Positions 31,429 through 43,907 are shown, counted from the first letter of the stretch. The stretch is 64,000 nucleotides of DNA from Multifurca ochricompacta (GCA_022496185.1 WTXG01000124.1:47924-111923); one strand, 5' to 3'. Translations and numbers: made by a program. Notes: generated by a model not told the origin, from the letters alone.

Positions 31429-34400
31429 TCACCCCCTTTTCAGGCTCAAGCTGACCCAGCTTGACAAGTATGCAATGTCCAAGGGTAGGGGTCAAAGACG
31501 TCATGCACAGTCCACAGTCCAAGTCATCTCAGTCAGGTAGTTGTTGGCATCAACTCCTAGTCATCAGGGTCCTCAGGTCGTGCTCAGAAAGCTCTTCCAT
31601 CAGTCCAGTTCTTCTGGTCATGTCAGTCAACAGTCAACCATTAGATTCCATCCTAGTCTTGTATCAAAGCCCAAGCAACAGCCAGGGCGTCGGGGTTCTC
31701 AACGCGCGGCGTGAGCTGCCGCGGTATCATCGAGTTCAGGTCCTCAACCGCACGCATAGTTGCGGTATTATCGGGTTTCGTCTTGTCCTCAGCCGCAGAC
31801 AAAGCAGCGGCGTCATCGGCTTTCTTGTCTCGTTTCTGCAGGCCTTGGAGCGGCGGCGGCGAGCATTTTCGAGTGGGTCGGGTCGCGCGGTGATGTAAAC
31901 CTGCGCGTTCTTCGTGTTCCCTTCTGGTCAGGGTGTTCGTAAGGATCTTCAACGCGCGGCGTGAACTGCCGCAGCGTTATTGGATCGGGGTTTGTCCTGG
32001 TCGCAGTAAACACTCCAGCAGTAACTGATGCATGGAGTAGATCAGGATGCGCAGCCAAAAGAGGTCCGCGCGTTCAGTCATGTTCTTCGTCTTCAGTTCG
32101 AGCCCATAAGGCCATCCCATCATTGACGACGTCGGTCGTTTGTCAGGCTGCGTTAGTCAACTGCAACCATCAGTTCCGTTCTTCAAAAACCCAGGCGACA
32201 ACATGCGCGTTGGGGTCAGATGCGCACAGCCAGCAATAGTGACTGGCGATGGCATAAAGTCCTCCGCACGCGGACTACATCCGCGGCTTCATCGGGTTCA
32301 GGTCTTCAACCGCAGGCGAAGCAGCGGTATCATTAGATTTCTCATCCGCAGCCGCAGACAAGGTAGCGGCGTCATCGGGTCAAGGGTCCTCTTCCTTAGG
32401 CATAGAGCAAGGCCTAGGAGTCATCAGGCAGAGTCCACAGGGTTAGGATTCACATAGGACACAATCCTACGGAGGTTAAGACGTGGTGGAAAACATTCCA
32501 CAGGGAGCGGAAGCTGGTGGGGCAGGTTTCCCACACAGTACCAAGGCTTGGTGGGGCAGGTTTCCCACACAAGGTCAGTTCACAGCAGGGGAGCGTTCCT
32601 ACTGGAGTCAGAGTCGGAGTGGCAACGTTGCCAATCCAGGATTCTACCATGAGGAGGCACGGCACCTATGAGAGGGGGAAAGGGGCATGACAGAGTCGTG
32701 TCATCAAGGGATTATGTTACAATGCAGTCAGGAGATCAGTGGAATGAAGGTACAATTATCCAAGGATCATGTGTTAGGTCCAAGAGTGCAATGACAGAGA
32801 TAGCGGCTTTCAGCTGTAAAGCCAGAGGTTGGGTGTGGGTCCAGCGTCCGATAAGGATCACTGGGTATCAGGGGTCAAACGGCATACAAGCCAGGTTCAT
32901 GGGTCGCCAATCCAAGGTTGTCTTCTAGGTCAAAGTACAGTTCCAAGGTGCAAGACGCGTGAGTGTACAGGGTTCTGGGCAGAATGCCACAGGCATCAGT
33001 GTGGTCCTCAAGTTGCAAGCCCGAGGCATCAAGTCAAGGTCTCAAGGTATTATGCCTATGAGCATCGGGTTCCAGTCCTAAGGTGACAAGGCATAGGACG
33101 GTCATGCAGCTGCTGTGGTTCAGGCAACTGTTCTGGTTCTGGTGGTGTTGGAGCAAAGGAAGAGGATTTTGGGAGTGTGTGGGTAGTCGGGTCAAGGCAA
33201 CGAGCATGTCAGAACCAAGTTTCTAGATCAGGGTGCACAGTCTCGGGATACAGAGGGGTAGTAGAGTCTGCAGGTGGTTCGCGTTTGCTGTTCTTTTGTC
33301 AAGCCTTGTTGGGGAGAGGTCGGTTTCATAGTGAGTCTGGGTCGGAATGTGGTAGTTCTGGTCATCTTATTTCGCTTTTGTCAAGGTCAGGATGTCCAGG
33401 TTGTTCGGCATGTGTCGGAATTAAGGGAAGAAGTGGGAGAGGAAGGGAAAGACAGAAGGGAAGGAGGGGTTCGACGGCTTCTTTTAGGTTTATTGTTGGC
33501 AGGGATGTCTGGTGCAGTAGGTGCTGGAAGGGCAGGGGAAGAGGGGAAGAAAAACGAAAGGAAATAGGAGTTCACCCCCCTGTTCAGGTTGTCAGCACCG
33601 CGGACAATGAGAACGGGGGTCGCGCGCTCGGTTTTCGGGTCTGCCGAGTGGCCAGGTCGTTGTTTATGATATCCATCGAATTCGGTTCGCTTTTATTCGG
33701 GGTGCGGCTGTCTGGGTCTGCAAGTGCGTCGATATGTTTTGGAGGGGGAACTACAGGGTCTGACTCCAGGTTACTAGGGCTTTGGATCATCACATTTCTG
33801 CCTGTCTTCGTATCAGATTTTGGGCCTCATATTCATCCCATCATCAGCTAAGTTCTTCTACTTCTGCTGGTTCTATTGCTGCTTCCGAATCTTCTTGCCT
33901 TTTTCCGGTTTTATGGCAACTGGTAGGGGCAACTGGGGAAGACTTTCGTTAGGGTGCTAGTGTCGTACAGAGTGGTTGACAGAAGTTTCCGTTGTCTTTA
34001 TGTCAGATGGGGGAGGCAGGCGTGGTGTGGGATGTGTTCAGTGATAGTTCCTTCTAGTCATTGCAGGTGTGCAAAGCTCCTCAGAGCGGCGGTTGGTAGG
34101 GGGGGGTCATCATATTGTTTAATAGTTCACTGGTTTGTGAGTGGCCAGGGCTCGGTGGGTAGTAAGGTCGATACTGGTGTGTCTGGGGTTCGTGATATAA
34201 GGTGCGTCAGTCTGGAAAAACTTCCGCGTTCGGTTCAGAGCGCATGTACTGCGCTATCGATCTTCGCAACCCGGGAGATGATTGCCCTCACGCGGGTGCA
34301 TTTGTCAGGTCATGGTGCCTGCAATAGGCAACTAACCGAGGTATTGGGATGGGGCGTGAATTCATACTTCCTGGGGTCTAAATCCCAGAGTCGATTTCAG

Positions 34401-36029
34401 GTCACAGCGTCGTCGTGATAGACAGCTGGTCGGGGTAAGGGGGAGTAGTAAGGATTTGGCATGGCCCGGGGCACAATTCCCGGAGCGAATGCATTCTTCT
34501 GTCGGCGGTAGGCAACATCCATGGTCCTGTATCCGCATATTCATTCCATACAAGCGTATGCAAAGCATCGCTTTCTGACACAACCTGGGAGGTGACTGGC
34601 TCCGAAACAGGTGCGTTCCGTAGTGTCCATGATGGACAGCTGATCGTCGTGCCTATGCAAGGCAAAAACTGGTGCCGCCTGGGGCATTATTCCCAGAGCA
34701 GATGCGTTGGTCGGCGTCAAGAGTTGGTATCGGTCTCTGACTGGAAAAGATCTCGGAAGGTGGCAATGCCTTATCCGAAGATGACTGGGGGTTGGGGTCG
34801 AAGTGTTCATCATAAATGTCCACACGCTCCATCAGGTAGACAGAATCTAGTGTCCTTCTGGTACGTTTCTCTCCCATCGGTGTTTCTGAATCCATCATGT
34901 GTGATCAAAAATCGGCTCACAATGGCTGTCATAGTTAAGTTCTGGGGTGCGCGCTATATCTCAGCGCAGAAAGTGATGCAGCGAGGGATACTTGAAATCC
35001 TAAAGCTCGCGCGTTCAATTCTTGTTCGTGGTGCTTGCAGTAAGCAACCAATCGTGCAATCTGGGGAACGACAGGTCCCAAAGGCAGACGCATTCTTTCA
35101 GGTCTGCAGTGCCCACAATAGGCGACTGAATATGGTGCGTGTAGCAGCCGTTCGTACAGCTCGGGATTGTGATTCCCAAGTGGGGGCGGTCTGAGCGTCA
35201 ATTCGAGACGATCGGGCAGTTACCTGGGGCGGCGACCATGCCAGCCCTGGTGCAGTCATTCGGGCGGGGTTCGAGGCGTTCGTCAGAGACAATCGCAACA
35301 CCTCCGGTGGGAGACTAAATCTGGTTATCACCGGTATGTCTTCTAATCCCGTGTGTTCTGGTTCTTAATGTCTGGAGTGACATCCATATCATGCCATCAG
35401 AGTGCGCAGTGCAACTCGTGACATCTCGAGGGTGAGGTTTGTCAAGGAAAAAGTTTGGTCAAGTTCTACTGGTTCGTCAACGTGGGTGAAACACCCGGTA
35501 CAGGCGAGAGCTCCGAAAGGAGATCGACTTCTCGTTTTTGATTCAGTTCGTTCTCAGGTTCTGTAGCGTTCGCAATGAAGAGGTTATCGATTCAAAGTGG
35601 TCGTGATCGGGAGGTTGTTGTCATGAACTAGGCTTCCGGTAAGGAAGGAAAGGATCGTTGGAAGGGTGGTCTCTTGGGTGATCAGGGAGACGACGGGCTG
35701 TCGTAGATGAGAGCTTAATATAAAATTGACTTATCGTCTTCCAGTCCAAATCCATTCTCAATTCCATCACGTTCACAAGGAAGGGGGTTTATCGGTTCTG
35801 GAGCGTCCGCAGCGGGAGGTGATTGATGTCGAACGATGTAACAACGTCTGCCATTCGGAAACAGAGAATGGCGGTGGTCAATGTTTGTTACAATGGGGGA
35901 GGGGCGTCGTTCGTTCACACAAGGCTTCATGGTTGGGAGTTGGTGTCATCCGCGCCTCGAAAGAGGCGATCATGCGATGGTCTCGCTCATGGGTCTGATC
36001 ATTCAATGCCAATGGAGTCGCGTACTGAG
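31429..36029 (-). other. Interior of element E, no gene recognised
   Basis: 4.6 kb with only short frames. It shows diverged internal repetition: phrases like cgcggcgtgarctgccgc recur near 31710 and 31955, 'cacaggcatcag / gaggcatcaagtca' phrases near 32990-33030, and modules with gacagctggtcg/gacagctgatcg, cccggagc/cccagagc and gtcggcg recur near 34420-34510 and 34640-34715. Short proline/serine-rich minus-strand frames (for example 33387-33575) are not convincing genes. It may be decayed or captured sequence. Confidence 0.5.
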
Positions 36030-36040
36030 AGATTTGACCT
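36030..36040 (-). other. Self-complementary primer site of element E
   Basis: On the minus strand, two bases (tt) after the LTR comes aggtcaaatct. The same 11-mer is present on the plus strand in the LTR (36442-36452), so the element RNA carries its complement, about 35 nt after a TATA-like box. Same layout, spacer and length as Tf1-type self-priming and as gypsy C. Confidence 0.65.
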
Positions 36041-36042
36041 AA

Positions 36043-37298
36043 TGTTACGCTCAGCGGAGCGTTCTGTGCGGCGTGCACGGGTCGGCGCGGGTCCATTACC
36101 TCAGCCACGAGCCTAGCACGATAAGGCTAGACTCTGGGCACTGTTTAGCTTCGGGATCGGTTAAGGTTTGGTGCTATAATCAAGCACAGAGGGAGACGGG
36201 ATGAGCCAGCCAAAGGGAGCTAATCCCCTAGGGCTGTTAAGTGGAGACAGGGCCCAGTTGCTGTGCCGGAAATGCACTGAGCACACTGGAGCCCTAGGAG
36301 ATGGCAAAGGGGTTCAAAGGGAAGGGTACACACCCATTGCCAGAGGCAATGGGGGTCCCTGCAGGGATCTCAAGGACGCAAAAGAGGGGGAAAAGGCTTC
36401 TGATGTATTGGGGTCTAAGATCTCTAGGCTGAAGACACAAGAGGTCAAATCTGGGGATCTACTGGCTGTCTACAGTGTCTTTAAGTACTGTAGCAAAGGG
36501 AGGCTTCTGAGAAGATAAGAGATAAGAAGATAAGCAGATAAGAGATAAACAGATAAGCAGATAAACAGATAAGCAGATAGGAGTGAATATGAATAGACTG
36601 GGGAAGGGGCAAAGAAGACAGATAAGGGTGATAAGAAAGATAAGCATAATCAGAGTGTGGGACAATAAGTCCCACAAAGGATAGAGTGGATGATAAGCCA
36701 GATGGGCCATGTGATCAGAAAGGGGTAAATGATCAGGTGAAGGTGCTGTGATCAAAGTCAAAGATCACATGGTCCAGGGTCACATGGTCAGGGATCACAT
36801 GGTCAGGGATCACATGGTCAAGGATCACATGGCCAAGGGTCACATGGCCAGGAGTCACATGACTGGCAGAGGGTCAAGTACAAGCCAAAGTTGAAGATTA
36901 GATTGGCAGGGACAGTGTCAGAGATCCTATGGGTGTCAGCCACAGGGACAGGGTACAGATGCTGGCCAAGACGAAGGCCAAGCATCAGGAGAAGGGGGGT
37001 CTACAGCCAACAGCACAGTAGCTGAACTATCAGTGGGTCAGGTGCAGGTGTCAGGAATGGGGTGCTATGAGCGTCATATCACCAGCATCAGGGTGGGGTC
37101 CTGGGCACACAGGCCACAGGCATCAGGCAGGGTCCCAAGGCAGTGAGCCAAGGGCATCAAGTCAAAGGTCCTAGGCACAAGGCCATAGGCATCTGGGTTC
37201 TGGGGCCAAAGTGGTCAAGGGATGGTGGAATGGACAGTCAAGTGTGGTGCAGGGGGGAGGTGCAGTGTAAGGATCAGGAAAAGAGTAGGGTCGTAACA
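36043..37298 (-). repeat. 5' LTR of element E
   Basis: 1256-bp copy of 30175-31428 with two extra G residues and cgtgcacg where the left copy has catgcacg (a CpG difference). It supplies the promoter on the minus strand. Confidence 0.93.
36479..36865 (-). promoter_or_regulatory. Promoter of element E with GATA cluster and TCACATG array
   Basis: TATA-like tacttaaag on the minus strand (36479-36487) is followed upstream by a dense run of GATAA motifs (36514-36580, about eight plus one GATAG, with more at 36620-36645) and then seven TCACATG units at about 15-bp spacing (36764-36863). GATAA is the known core site for fungal GATA factors; CACATG is an E-box variant. Occurrence in U3 directly upstream of the predicted start suggests host-factor control; binding is inferred. 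Confidence 0.5.
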
Positions 37299-37454
37299 GG
37301 AGGGGTGAAAGCGCTCCTGGTATTCAGCAACAAAGGCATGGCCTGTGGCGAGGCACATGGCAGTGGAGCAGGTGCAACGTGTGAAAGGGACCTCATGCTT
37401 CTTAGTAGGTGCCATCCAAAGGGGATGATTAGACCCATCTGGGAATAGCAGCGC

Positions 37455-39100
37455 GCATGCAGCATGAATCGATACCGGAGATGCCGGGCCGGACAAACTA
37501 TCATACTTCCAATACGCATATTCTAATAAGGCAGACTACCACATAAATTAGAACCTATCATGAGTCTGTGAAATTTAATGGTAATGGATCACTACCATAA
37601 ATTTGCATGAGATATGCTGCTCATAAGGATGCACCCAGATGCGCAACAGTCTGAATGGCCACAAATTTATTGAGAAAGGCCAGTAGCTACCGCATTGGTG
37701 GGACTGGACAGCCAGGCTCGATTAGATCATTCAAAGTGAGTCAGATAACCGATTCAGAGACAATTACTCACTGCATGCACAATATGTTCCTTCAAATCTT
37801 GTCACAAGTAAATAGTATTATTTTTTCTCTCTTTATTTCACACTCTTTTTTTGGTTTTAAAGGACTATTTTCTGTAAGCGTTCACTTCAGTTTTGACAAC
37901 ATTAACATTACTTTATCTTATCTGCTGCGTAAATAAAAGATAATAATAATAATTATTATTATTATTATATAGTTCCCCTTATCTGCACTCAACGCGCTCT
38001 TTGGTTTGGTTTGCCATTGAGTGTGAGTGTGGGAACTACATTTTCCACGCCGCACGCACAATTCTCACTCCACACTCCAATCAAAAAGCTGTCTTCCCCG
38101 CATCGTCTTCACATTTATCTTTCTCCTTTTCCCTCTCACAATCTCCCTCTCCCTCTTCCTCCATCTCTCTCTTTTGCGGCCAAGTTACTCATGCTCACCA
38201 TGTCACTTCCTTCCATGACAGGATCTTTTCTCTTTATTGAGGGCTAGATGCAGAAAGGTAAATATAAGCTCTTTTTTCCTTTTATCGCTGACAACTTTTT
38301 AACTTTGAACTTAGTATGCAGTGTGTTTGGTGTTCTCTTGCCTGTGAGCAGTTGTTGACTTGTCACACTTGGTACGCCCTTCCTATTTCATTCTTGAGTT
38401 GCTCTCTCTTACTCTCATTACCATTACCATTTTCCCAGGAAGATGATGTTCTTGAGCCCATCTTGACTTTCTCTTTGGGCTATGGTGTGCTGTTCATTCT
38501 CTCTGTGCGTGCCCTTTTGTTGCTAGGCCCTTCTACTTTGGTCACTTATATCAGACCAGGAGCTGTTGTCTTTTAAATGCTGTTTGGTGAAACACTTGTG
38601 ATGGACACAACATTAGTAAGTCTTCTGTGTTCATCTGATCTGCTGGGAGCTAATATCTTTTGTTTTTTTTTTCACTTTGGCATTTCCACGACTGTTTTCA
38701 CAACTCCCGGGACCCCGGTTGTATATGTCCCCTTTAGTCTAATTTGTATTAGTATAAATATTATAATAGATTTGTATTTTTAATGTGAAAATCGGAGTAA
38801 GAAAAAAATAAAAGTGAATCCAGAAAAGGTAAGAGAAGTAGCTCTAGATTTGAATAAAAGGTAAGAGAAGTAGCTCTACTTTTGAAAAGTGGCTCTAAGC
38901 ATCCAGACAAGCCCGCTAGAGCTAACCGAGAATCTGGATTGCTGGATTGGCTGGAATGGCTGGCACTAGCCAATCCAGCAAAATGTCATTTTCCTGATGC
39001 AGGGGTGGGCTCAGAAGATAGCGTTACAATACTTGCATGACCTCATATAATATTCTTACATAAAGATACTTATAGCCAGGGGGCACCTGATCCTGCGAGA
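37455..39100. other. Intergenic region, no gene recognised
   Basis: Low-GC stretch with an AT-only run (about 37935-37970, taataataat then attattatt) and pyrimidine-rich blocks (38100-38180). The phrase aggtaagagaagtagctct occurs twice (about 38829 and 38861). Short open frames look random. Confidence 0.4.
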
Positions 39101-39185
39101 CTTTGATCGCATTCTATATAGTGATGAGAATCCTCTACTTTCCCCTCCACCATTTTGGGGAGAAGAACCCAATGCTAGGGCTCAT

Positions 39186-39419
39186 ATGCAAGGTAACTCT
39201 ACCTTAGCCAAGATAAGTCTCACTTACACTGGGGCTTCCATTGAGAGGAACTTTGTCGTTCAGTGGAACGACGGAGTCAACTTGATGCTTAGGCTTTCCC
39301 ACACAAATGGCCGTTTTTTTCCAAGTTCCGCGTTTCTTATGTATATGTTAAGCTTTGGGTATTGTCTCCAGCAAATGGACTACAATGCGACACCAAGCCA
39401 GGTAAACAACTTCAATTGA
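39186..39419 (+). other. Small open frame, unrecognised, possibly a gene fragment
   Basis: 77 codons from ATG 39186. The same frame is open upstream to about 39060 without an ATG I trust, and reads like real protein (HLILRDFDRILYSDENP). I recognise no domain. It could be the end of a decayed gene beside the kinase. Confidence 0.25.
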
Positions 39420-39484
39420 CGCAGACACTATAACAAAATCTAAAATAAATATAGAAAGAGGCAGTCCCGATCCCAAACTCGTTA

Positions 39485-41957
39485 TTATTTCAGTAAACTA
39501 GAAACTGGTTTCTGCGATGATTTACTGAATAGTGTCTTACTCGTCCTTTTGCTCCGTGATGAAACTATATCACTTGACGGCTGTATTGAACTGGGTGGCA
39601 ATCTGCACCAACGAATCTGATCTGAATTCTTCTCCCCCGAGCTAATATCTTCCGCCTTCCGCTTCCGCCGATCCCTGCTCTTCGATGCATCGTGGCCCAT
39701 AACCGTCTTATCCAGGCTACCGTCGTCTTTGATGTCCCATTTAGACTCGAGGTACTTGTTCATGATTGATAATACGAAGTCAGAAGAACGAAGCTTCTCC
39801 TGAGCCTCTTTGACTCGTGAATCGTCCCGCCGCATTTCTTCAATCTCTATTTGGGTTTGTGCGCTTGTTTCAAACTGTGTTTCCACATGGAGGTAATAGT
39901 CATGAAAAAGGGAGCGTAGTTCTTCAATTATCTTCGTGCAGGGAATGTTGATAAGCCCTTCTGCGGTCCTAAGGAGATCCTTGACGACTCGGGGAGAAAG
40001 GCATAAGTTAGCAAGGCAGACAAGTTTGCCATTACCACCTGTGACGAGATGGTCTTGACTTGACTTGGTGTAATCATCGAATACCAGTTGCATATGCTTT
40101 GTCAGTTCCATCTTCTTGAGGTTCCTGCATCTTGCAATCTGATAGAGAAGGACCCAAAAAAATGACTCCAGGTCATCTGAGACTTCATGAGCCGTATATC
40201 GAGGTTCCCTTAAACGTGAAATCGAAATGAATTGCCATGTACCCTACACACAATTCAGATTAGCACATAATCCATGAGAAATCTTAACAGATAACATACC
40301 GTGCGCGAATGCTGCCTTGGCCCTTCCTCAACGCCCTTATGCACTTGCTTCGACAAGTCCCAATCAATTAACATTCCAGTGCCCTCCTCTGTGATCAGGA
40401 TGTTTCCTGCGCTCACATCCCGATGTAGAATCTGAGCCCTCTCGTACGCTGCAGAGTGAGCTGTCGTGACCCATCACCACACATTCCATGACTACGAAAC
40501 AATATTCCTTACCTACGATCGCGTCCCGAATAACTTCGCACAACTGCCTTGTTGATTTGAATGTGCTAAGAGGCTTTCCAAGGGTCTCCAACACCAGTCG
40601 ATAATGAACATATGGATCGACGTGTGGCTGCCCAGGACACCACTCATGTTCACCGCCGGGAATTCTCAGATAGTCCTGTGTCCTTGTTCTTTGTGTGGCA
40701 AATGACGCGGTTGCGGTGCACTCAGGTGACACAGGAACATCACCAGCTGCACCCAATCTTGGTATGTTGGGTACCTGTGCGTCGTGCAGCTTGTGATATA
40801 TATCCCCTTCCTTTTCAATTCCAGGAAGGTCAGTCCTCCAAAAATCTTTGAGGTATACCAGGTTTGTACTTGCAACGTCAAACGCAATATAGCCGAATGT
40901 AGAGCGACCAAATAGACCTCCTGTATCCCACACCGCGCTCGGTGTAATGTAAACGCTAAGATCTCCATCAGTGCTGCGATCATCGTGAACGAGGAATCTT
41001 CGAAGATCGGCCTTCTTGGTGTTCTCCAAACCAGGGTATCTCTTCAGTTTAGGAAGTGCTACCTCTGCTTCGTCGTCTGTCACAGGAGTAACGGTGCTGT
41101 CATGGCCACGCTCAATGTCGGAGAGGAAATTGAATCTCCAGATGAATTCGAGGAGGGTTTCGGGTTGGGTAAGCCAGTCGAATGATTCTGTGTATATGAC
41201 ACCGCTGCGATCCCATCGAAGAAGACGGCCCTTTTCACCGAAAAGAAAGATGGAAAACGAAAACACACGGAATTGAGATTGGTGATGTGCTGAAGCATAT
41301 GCGATCATCTGGCCGCACGCTCGGTAAGCAGTATCCGAGAATCGTATGTGGCTCTTCGCTTCATCTCCCCTCTTCTTCATCGTCTCCATGTCACGAAATA
41401 TGTCGTCCTTGCTCTTATTCTCGATCCACATCTCCATCGTTTTCCAATTCAAAGACTTTCCCTCATCAGAGTGACGAGGATTACTTGAATACACAGATAT
41501 ATCAGGTTTCAACCGATAAGGCGGATCCTGTGACGTAGTAGTGTTGTTAAAGTTGAGTTTGGGACAAAAACCAGCTGTCTTAATTGCATGAATCTAGGTT
41601 GGGTGTAAATATATAATCATCCATGCATCAGATGGAAGAGAAACTTGCAAATGCGTCCTCATGCTGTGAGGCGGTTGACCCGCCAAACAAGATTCCACCT
41701 GTTGGCCGTGTTTCGCGTGCCTCAGGAACAAATTCCTTCAAAAACTCCTTTACTGGCATAGGCCCGACGAATTTCTCGGAAGCGTCGAAGGTCATTTCTT
41801 GATAGCGTTTTGGGGCCTTTGGCTGAGGTGTAGAGCTGTGGGCTTCACTTCCTGGAAGATCTCTCTTTAATGGTGTTGTTTTAGAAAGTGTTTTCGCTGA
41901 GTGAGGGTCTTTGGAGTTAGGTGGAGTGCTGCGTTTAGGAGGCATGTTGTGAGACAA
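39485..41957 (-). CDS. FunK1-type fungal protein kinase, intact
   Basis: Four exons on the minus strand: 41957-41645, 41574-40513, 40460-40300, 40243-39485, giving 764 codons plus stop with the frame kept through all joins. The N-terminal exon is basic and S/P-rich with [14 protein letters not shown]; the second holds the KPDISVYSS segment and the glycine-rich/lobe region typical of FunK1. The catalytic loop is [13 protein letters not shown] and the metal-binding motif is DWD (LIDWDLSK) in place of DFG, both usual in FunK1. [12 protein letters not shown] and [16 protein letters not shown] follow. The C-terminal tail has a basic [10 protein letters not shown] motif that could act in nuclear import. 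FunK1 is a basidiomycete-expanded family of unknown substrates. Introns are 52-70 nt; the first donor (gtttct) is the least certain. A decayed relative lies at 47557-49700. Confidence 0.88.
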
Positions 41958-43907
41958 GGAGAGCGTGGGGAGGGTTGAATGCAGGGAACACTTACAGGTG
42001 GCACTAAATAGGTGAGCCTAGACAGTCGGACGCAATCAGATGGAGTATTAGGGTTTCTGGAGCGGTGTTGAGATTATCGATAATGAGTCAACAGGGTCTG
42101 AGCGGAGCGCAACGACTGAGAAGAGCGTGTCGCAAGAAGTTGAACCTTAAGTGGACGCGTTTGGTCACGTGTGAGCGTGACTTGACTGGATCTCGAGGAC
42201 CTGTATCTCTATATTACAATTCAATGGGGATTGTAGTCACAGTGTCAGTATGTCAGGCTGAAATTTGTGTAGGTTTCACCTTAGATCAACTCCTTATGTT
42301 AAGCATGTGTAGGTCTGCTGGGCCAAAATTGCCCATCTTGGCATGCAGCATAATAGGGAGGAGAATTCACTGACACACTGACACACTGACACCGACACGT
42401 GTGCAAGGAAGGATGATGGCTGGGTCTCAATGCGCTATTTTTTTGTTGTTGCTCAACATTACTTCTATGGCACTCTACAAACTCTCGATTTATATTGGCA
42501 CCCCCAACCCCCATCTATACACGAGGTGGCCCACAATTTTAGATCCGCTTCTTCCACTCATTCGGAATCAAACCCGAAAATTAACTGTGCAATCACTTGC
42601 TCTTGTCTCGTTTGCGCCACCTTAGATGGTGGAGCTCTGCTTGCCATATATTTAAAATGAATTTCGATATGTATTCTGGGGCAGTCACTTGGTGCTGCAG
42701 GACTTCCCACATAAATCCAGGGCAGCAGTTAAACCCTGCACCTTAGAACAAGACTGAGCAAAAAGGCACCCAGCTTCGGGTACCACTTACTTTTGTGTTG
42801 CTCTTGAGCAATCAAAGACTATTCCAGGAATCCGAGTCGTGCAAGGCGGAAGTTAGTGTGGACTAAGGGAGAAGATGTTCGACCAGATGCGCCACCCAGC
42901 TCGAGCAAGCAGCTCAGCAGCGTAAGTTCATCACGGGTCAAATGATCCACCGTAATGAATGTACTTCCACACCGTAGAAATACTGGATCGGAGTGGCACC
43001 TCTTGGGACTTGCCATACGTTTTGTGATCCCTGAGACGGGTGCGGGTTTAAATGCCCAAGACGACGAAGACTGGAGTAAACTCAAAAAAGTATCGAGAGC
43101 GAGCGTCTCGCGACATCGTGGTGTTATCGCTCAGAATGGCGTTGACATTAACACATGAAACGACTCGGAAAAGCAAAGAACGTCATGATGACTCAATAAT
43201 CCGAGGTTGAAAGGTTATTACTGCAGCGCGATAGGCGAACTCCATCGACGTTTGCATCGTGATACGAGCACCATGAGATCGTGAGTGTGATAATTACCTC
43301 ACAGTGGCACACAGATGAAGGAGGGGTGAGGGGATTTGACTGTGGTGCGGGTGTTGGCATGCGGAACTGCGTCGACGAGATTGCCTTTAACTTGACAACA
43401 GAAAGTGCGCATGGATGGTCATAACCTAGAGCGGTAGCAACCGGATCCATTGTCCCGCTCCCGCATAGCCGGTACAGTCCTCCTGTGTGCACGCAACACT
43501 TTAATTCTCTGCTTTAATATTACTTTTGCTCTTGGTCGTTGTCATGGCCCTTTGACGTACTCTCATATCAATAATCACACCAATTAAAAAACTATATAGG
43601 TAGCTCGCTTAACTGACTCAGCTAATAAACATACTCTCTCACCAAACACGCATTCCCGTCGTAGGACGAAGTAGACAAACAATTCACATGAGCCCAACCT
43701 AAACCATCTGGGACGATTAGATTTAGAGATGGGTCATATCGCGGTCACTGTGGCATGGGAAGTAAAGTGAAAGGTAGTCGTCATGTTCAATTTTACGCCT
43801 GTACGGCTGGTATTTAATGCAAGAAATAACTGAACATAATCACAGGAAAAATGTACTAGTAAACCCACAAACCCGTCATAGTATAAGCCAAATCCAAGCC
43901 AAATCCA
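41958..43907. other. Intergenic region, nothing recognised
   Basis: Holds the presumed promoter of the kinase and the 3' flank of the subtilase. A short cacactgacacactgacac repeat is at 42372-42391. Open frames (for example 42065-42373) show no conserved features. Confidence 0.4.

Larger units (their letters stand above)
30175..37298 (-). mobile_element. Non-coding LTR retrotransposon E (LARD-like)
   Basis: LTRs of 1254 and 1256 bp (30175-31428, 36043-37298) with TG...CA ends and a ggagg target duplication (30170-30174, 37299-37303). The minus strand has a purine tract aaaagggggtga before the left LTR and a primer site beside the right LTR, which sets the orientation. The 4.6-kb interior has no gag or pol domain I can read. 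LTRs differ by one substitution (CpG) and two G-run indels, so insertion is recent. It must be mobilised by another element's proteins; its primer geometry matches gypsy C. Confidence 0.88.
29741..37439 (-). mobile_element. 5'-truncated LINE, split by LTR element E
   Basis: The minus strand ends in an A-tract (plus-strand T-tract 29741-29755) after gcgtaatagaatc. The 5' side is truncated near 37439. Flanks tgggaatagtagcac (29726-29740) and tgggaatagcagcgc (37440-37454) are an imperfect 15-bp match, plausibly an aged target duplication. Around 570 bp of LINE remain, on both sides of element E. Confidence 0.7.

Noticed and set aside
30175..37298. Segmental duplication of 1.25 kb
   Set aside because: The two copies end in TG...CA, have ggagg target duplications outside and a purine tract and primer site inside, so they are LTRs.
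39186..39419. Calling a defined protein family for this frame
   Set aside because: Protein-like text but no motif I can name; left as an unassigned fragment.
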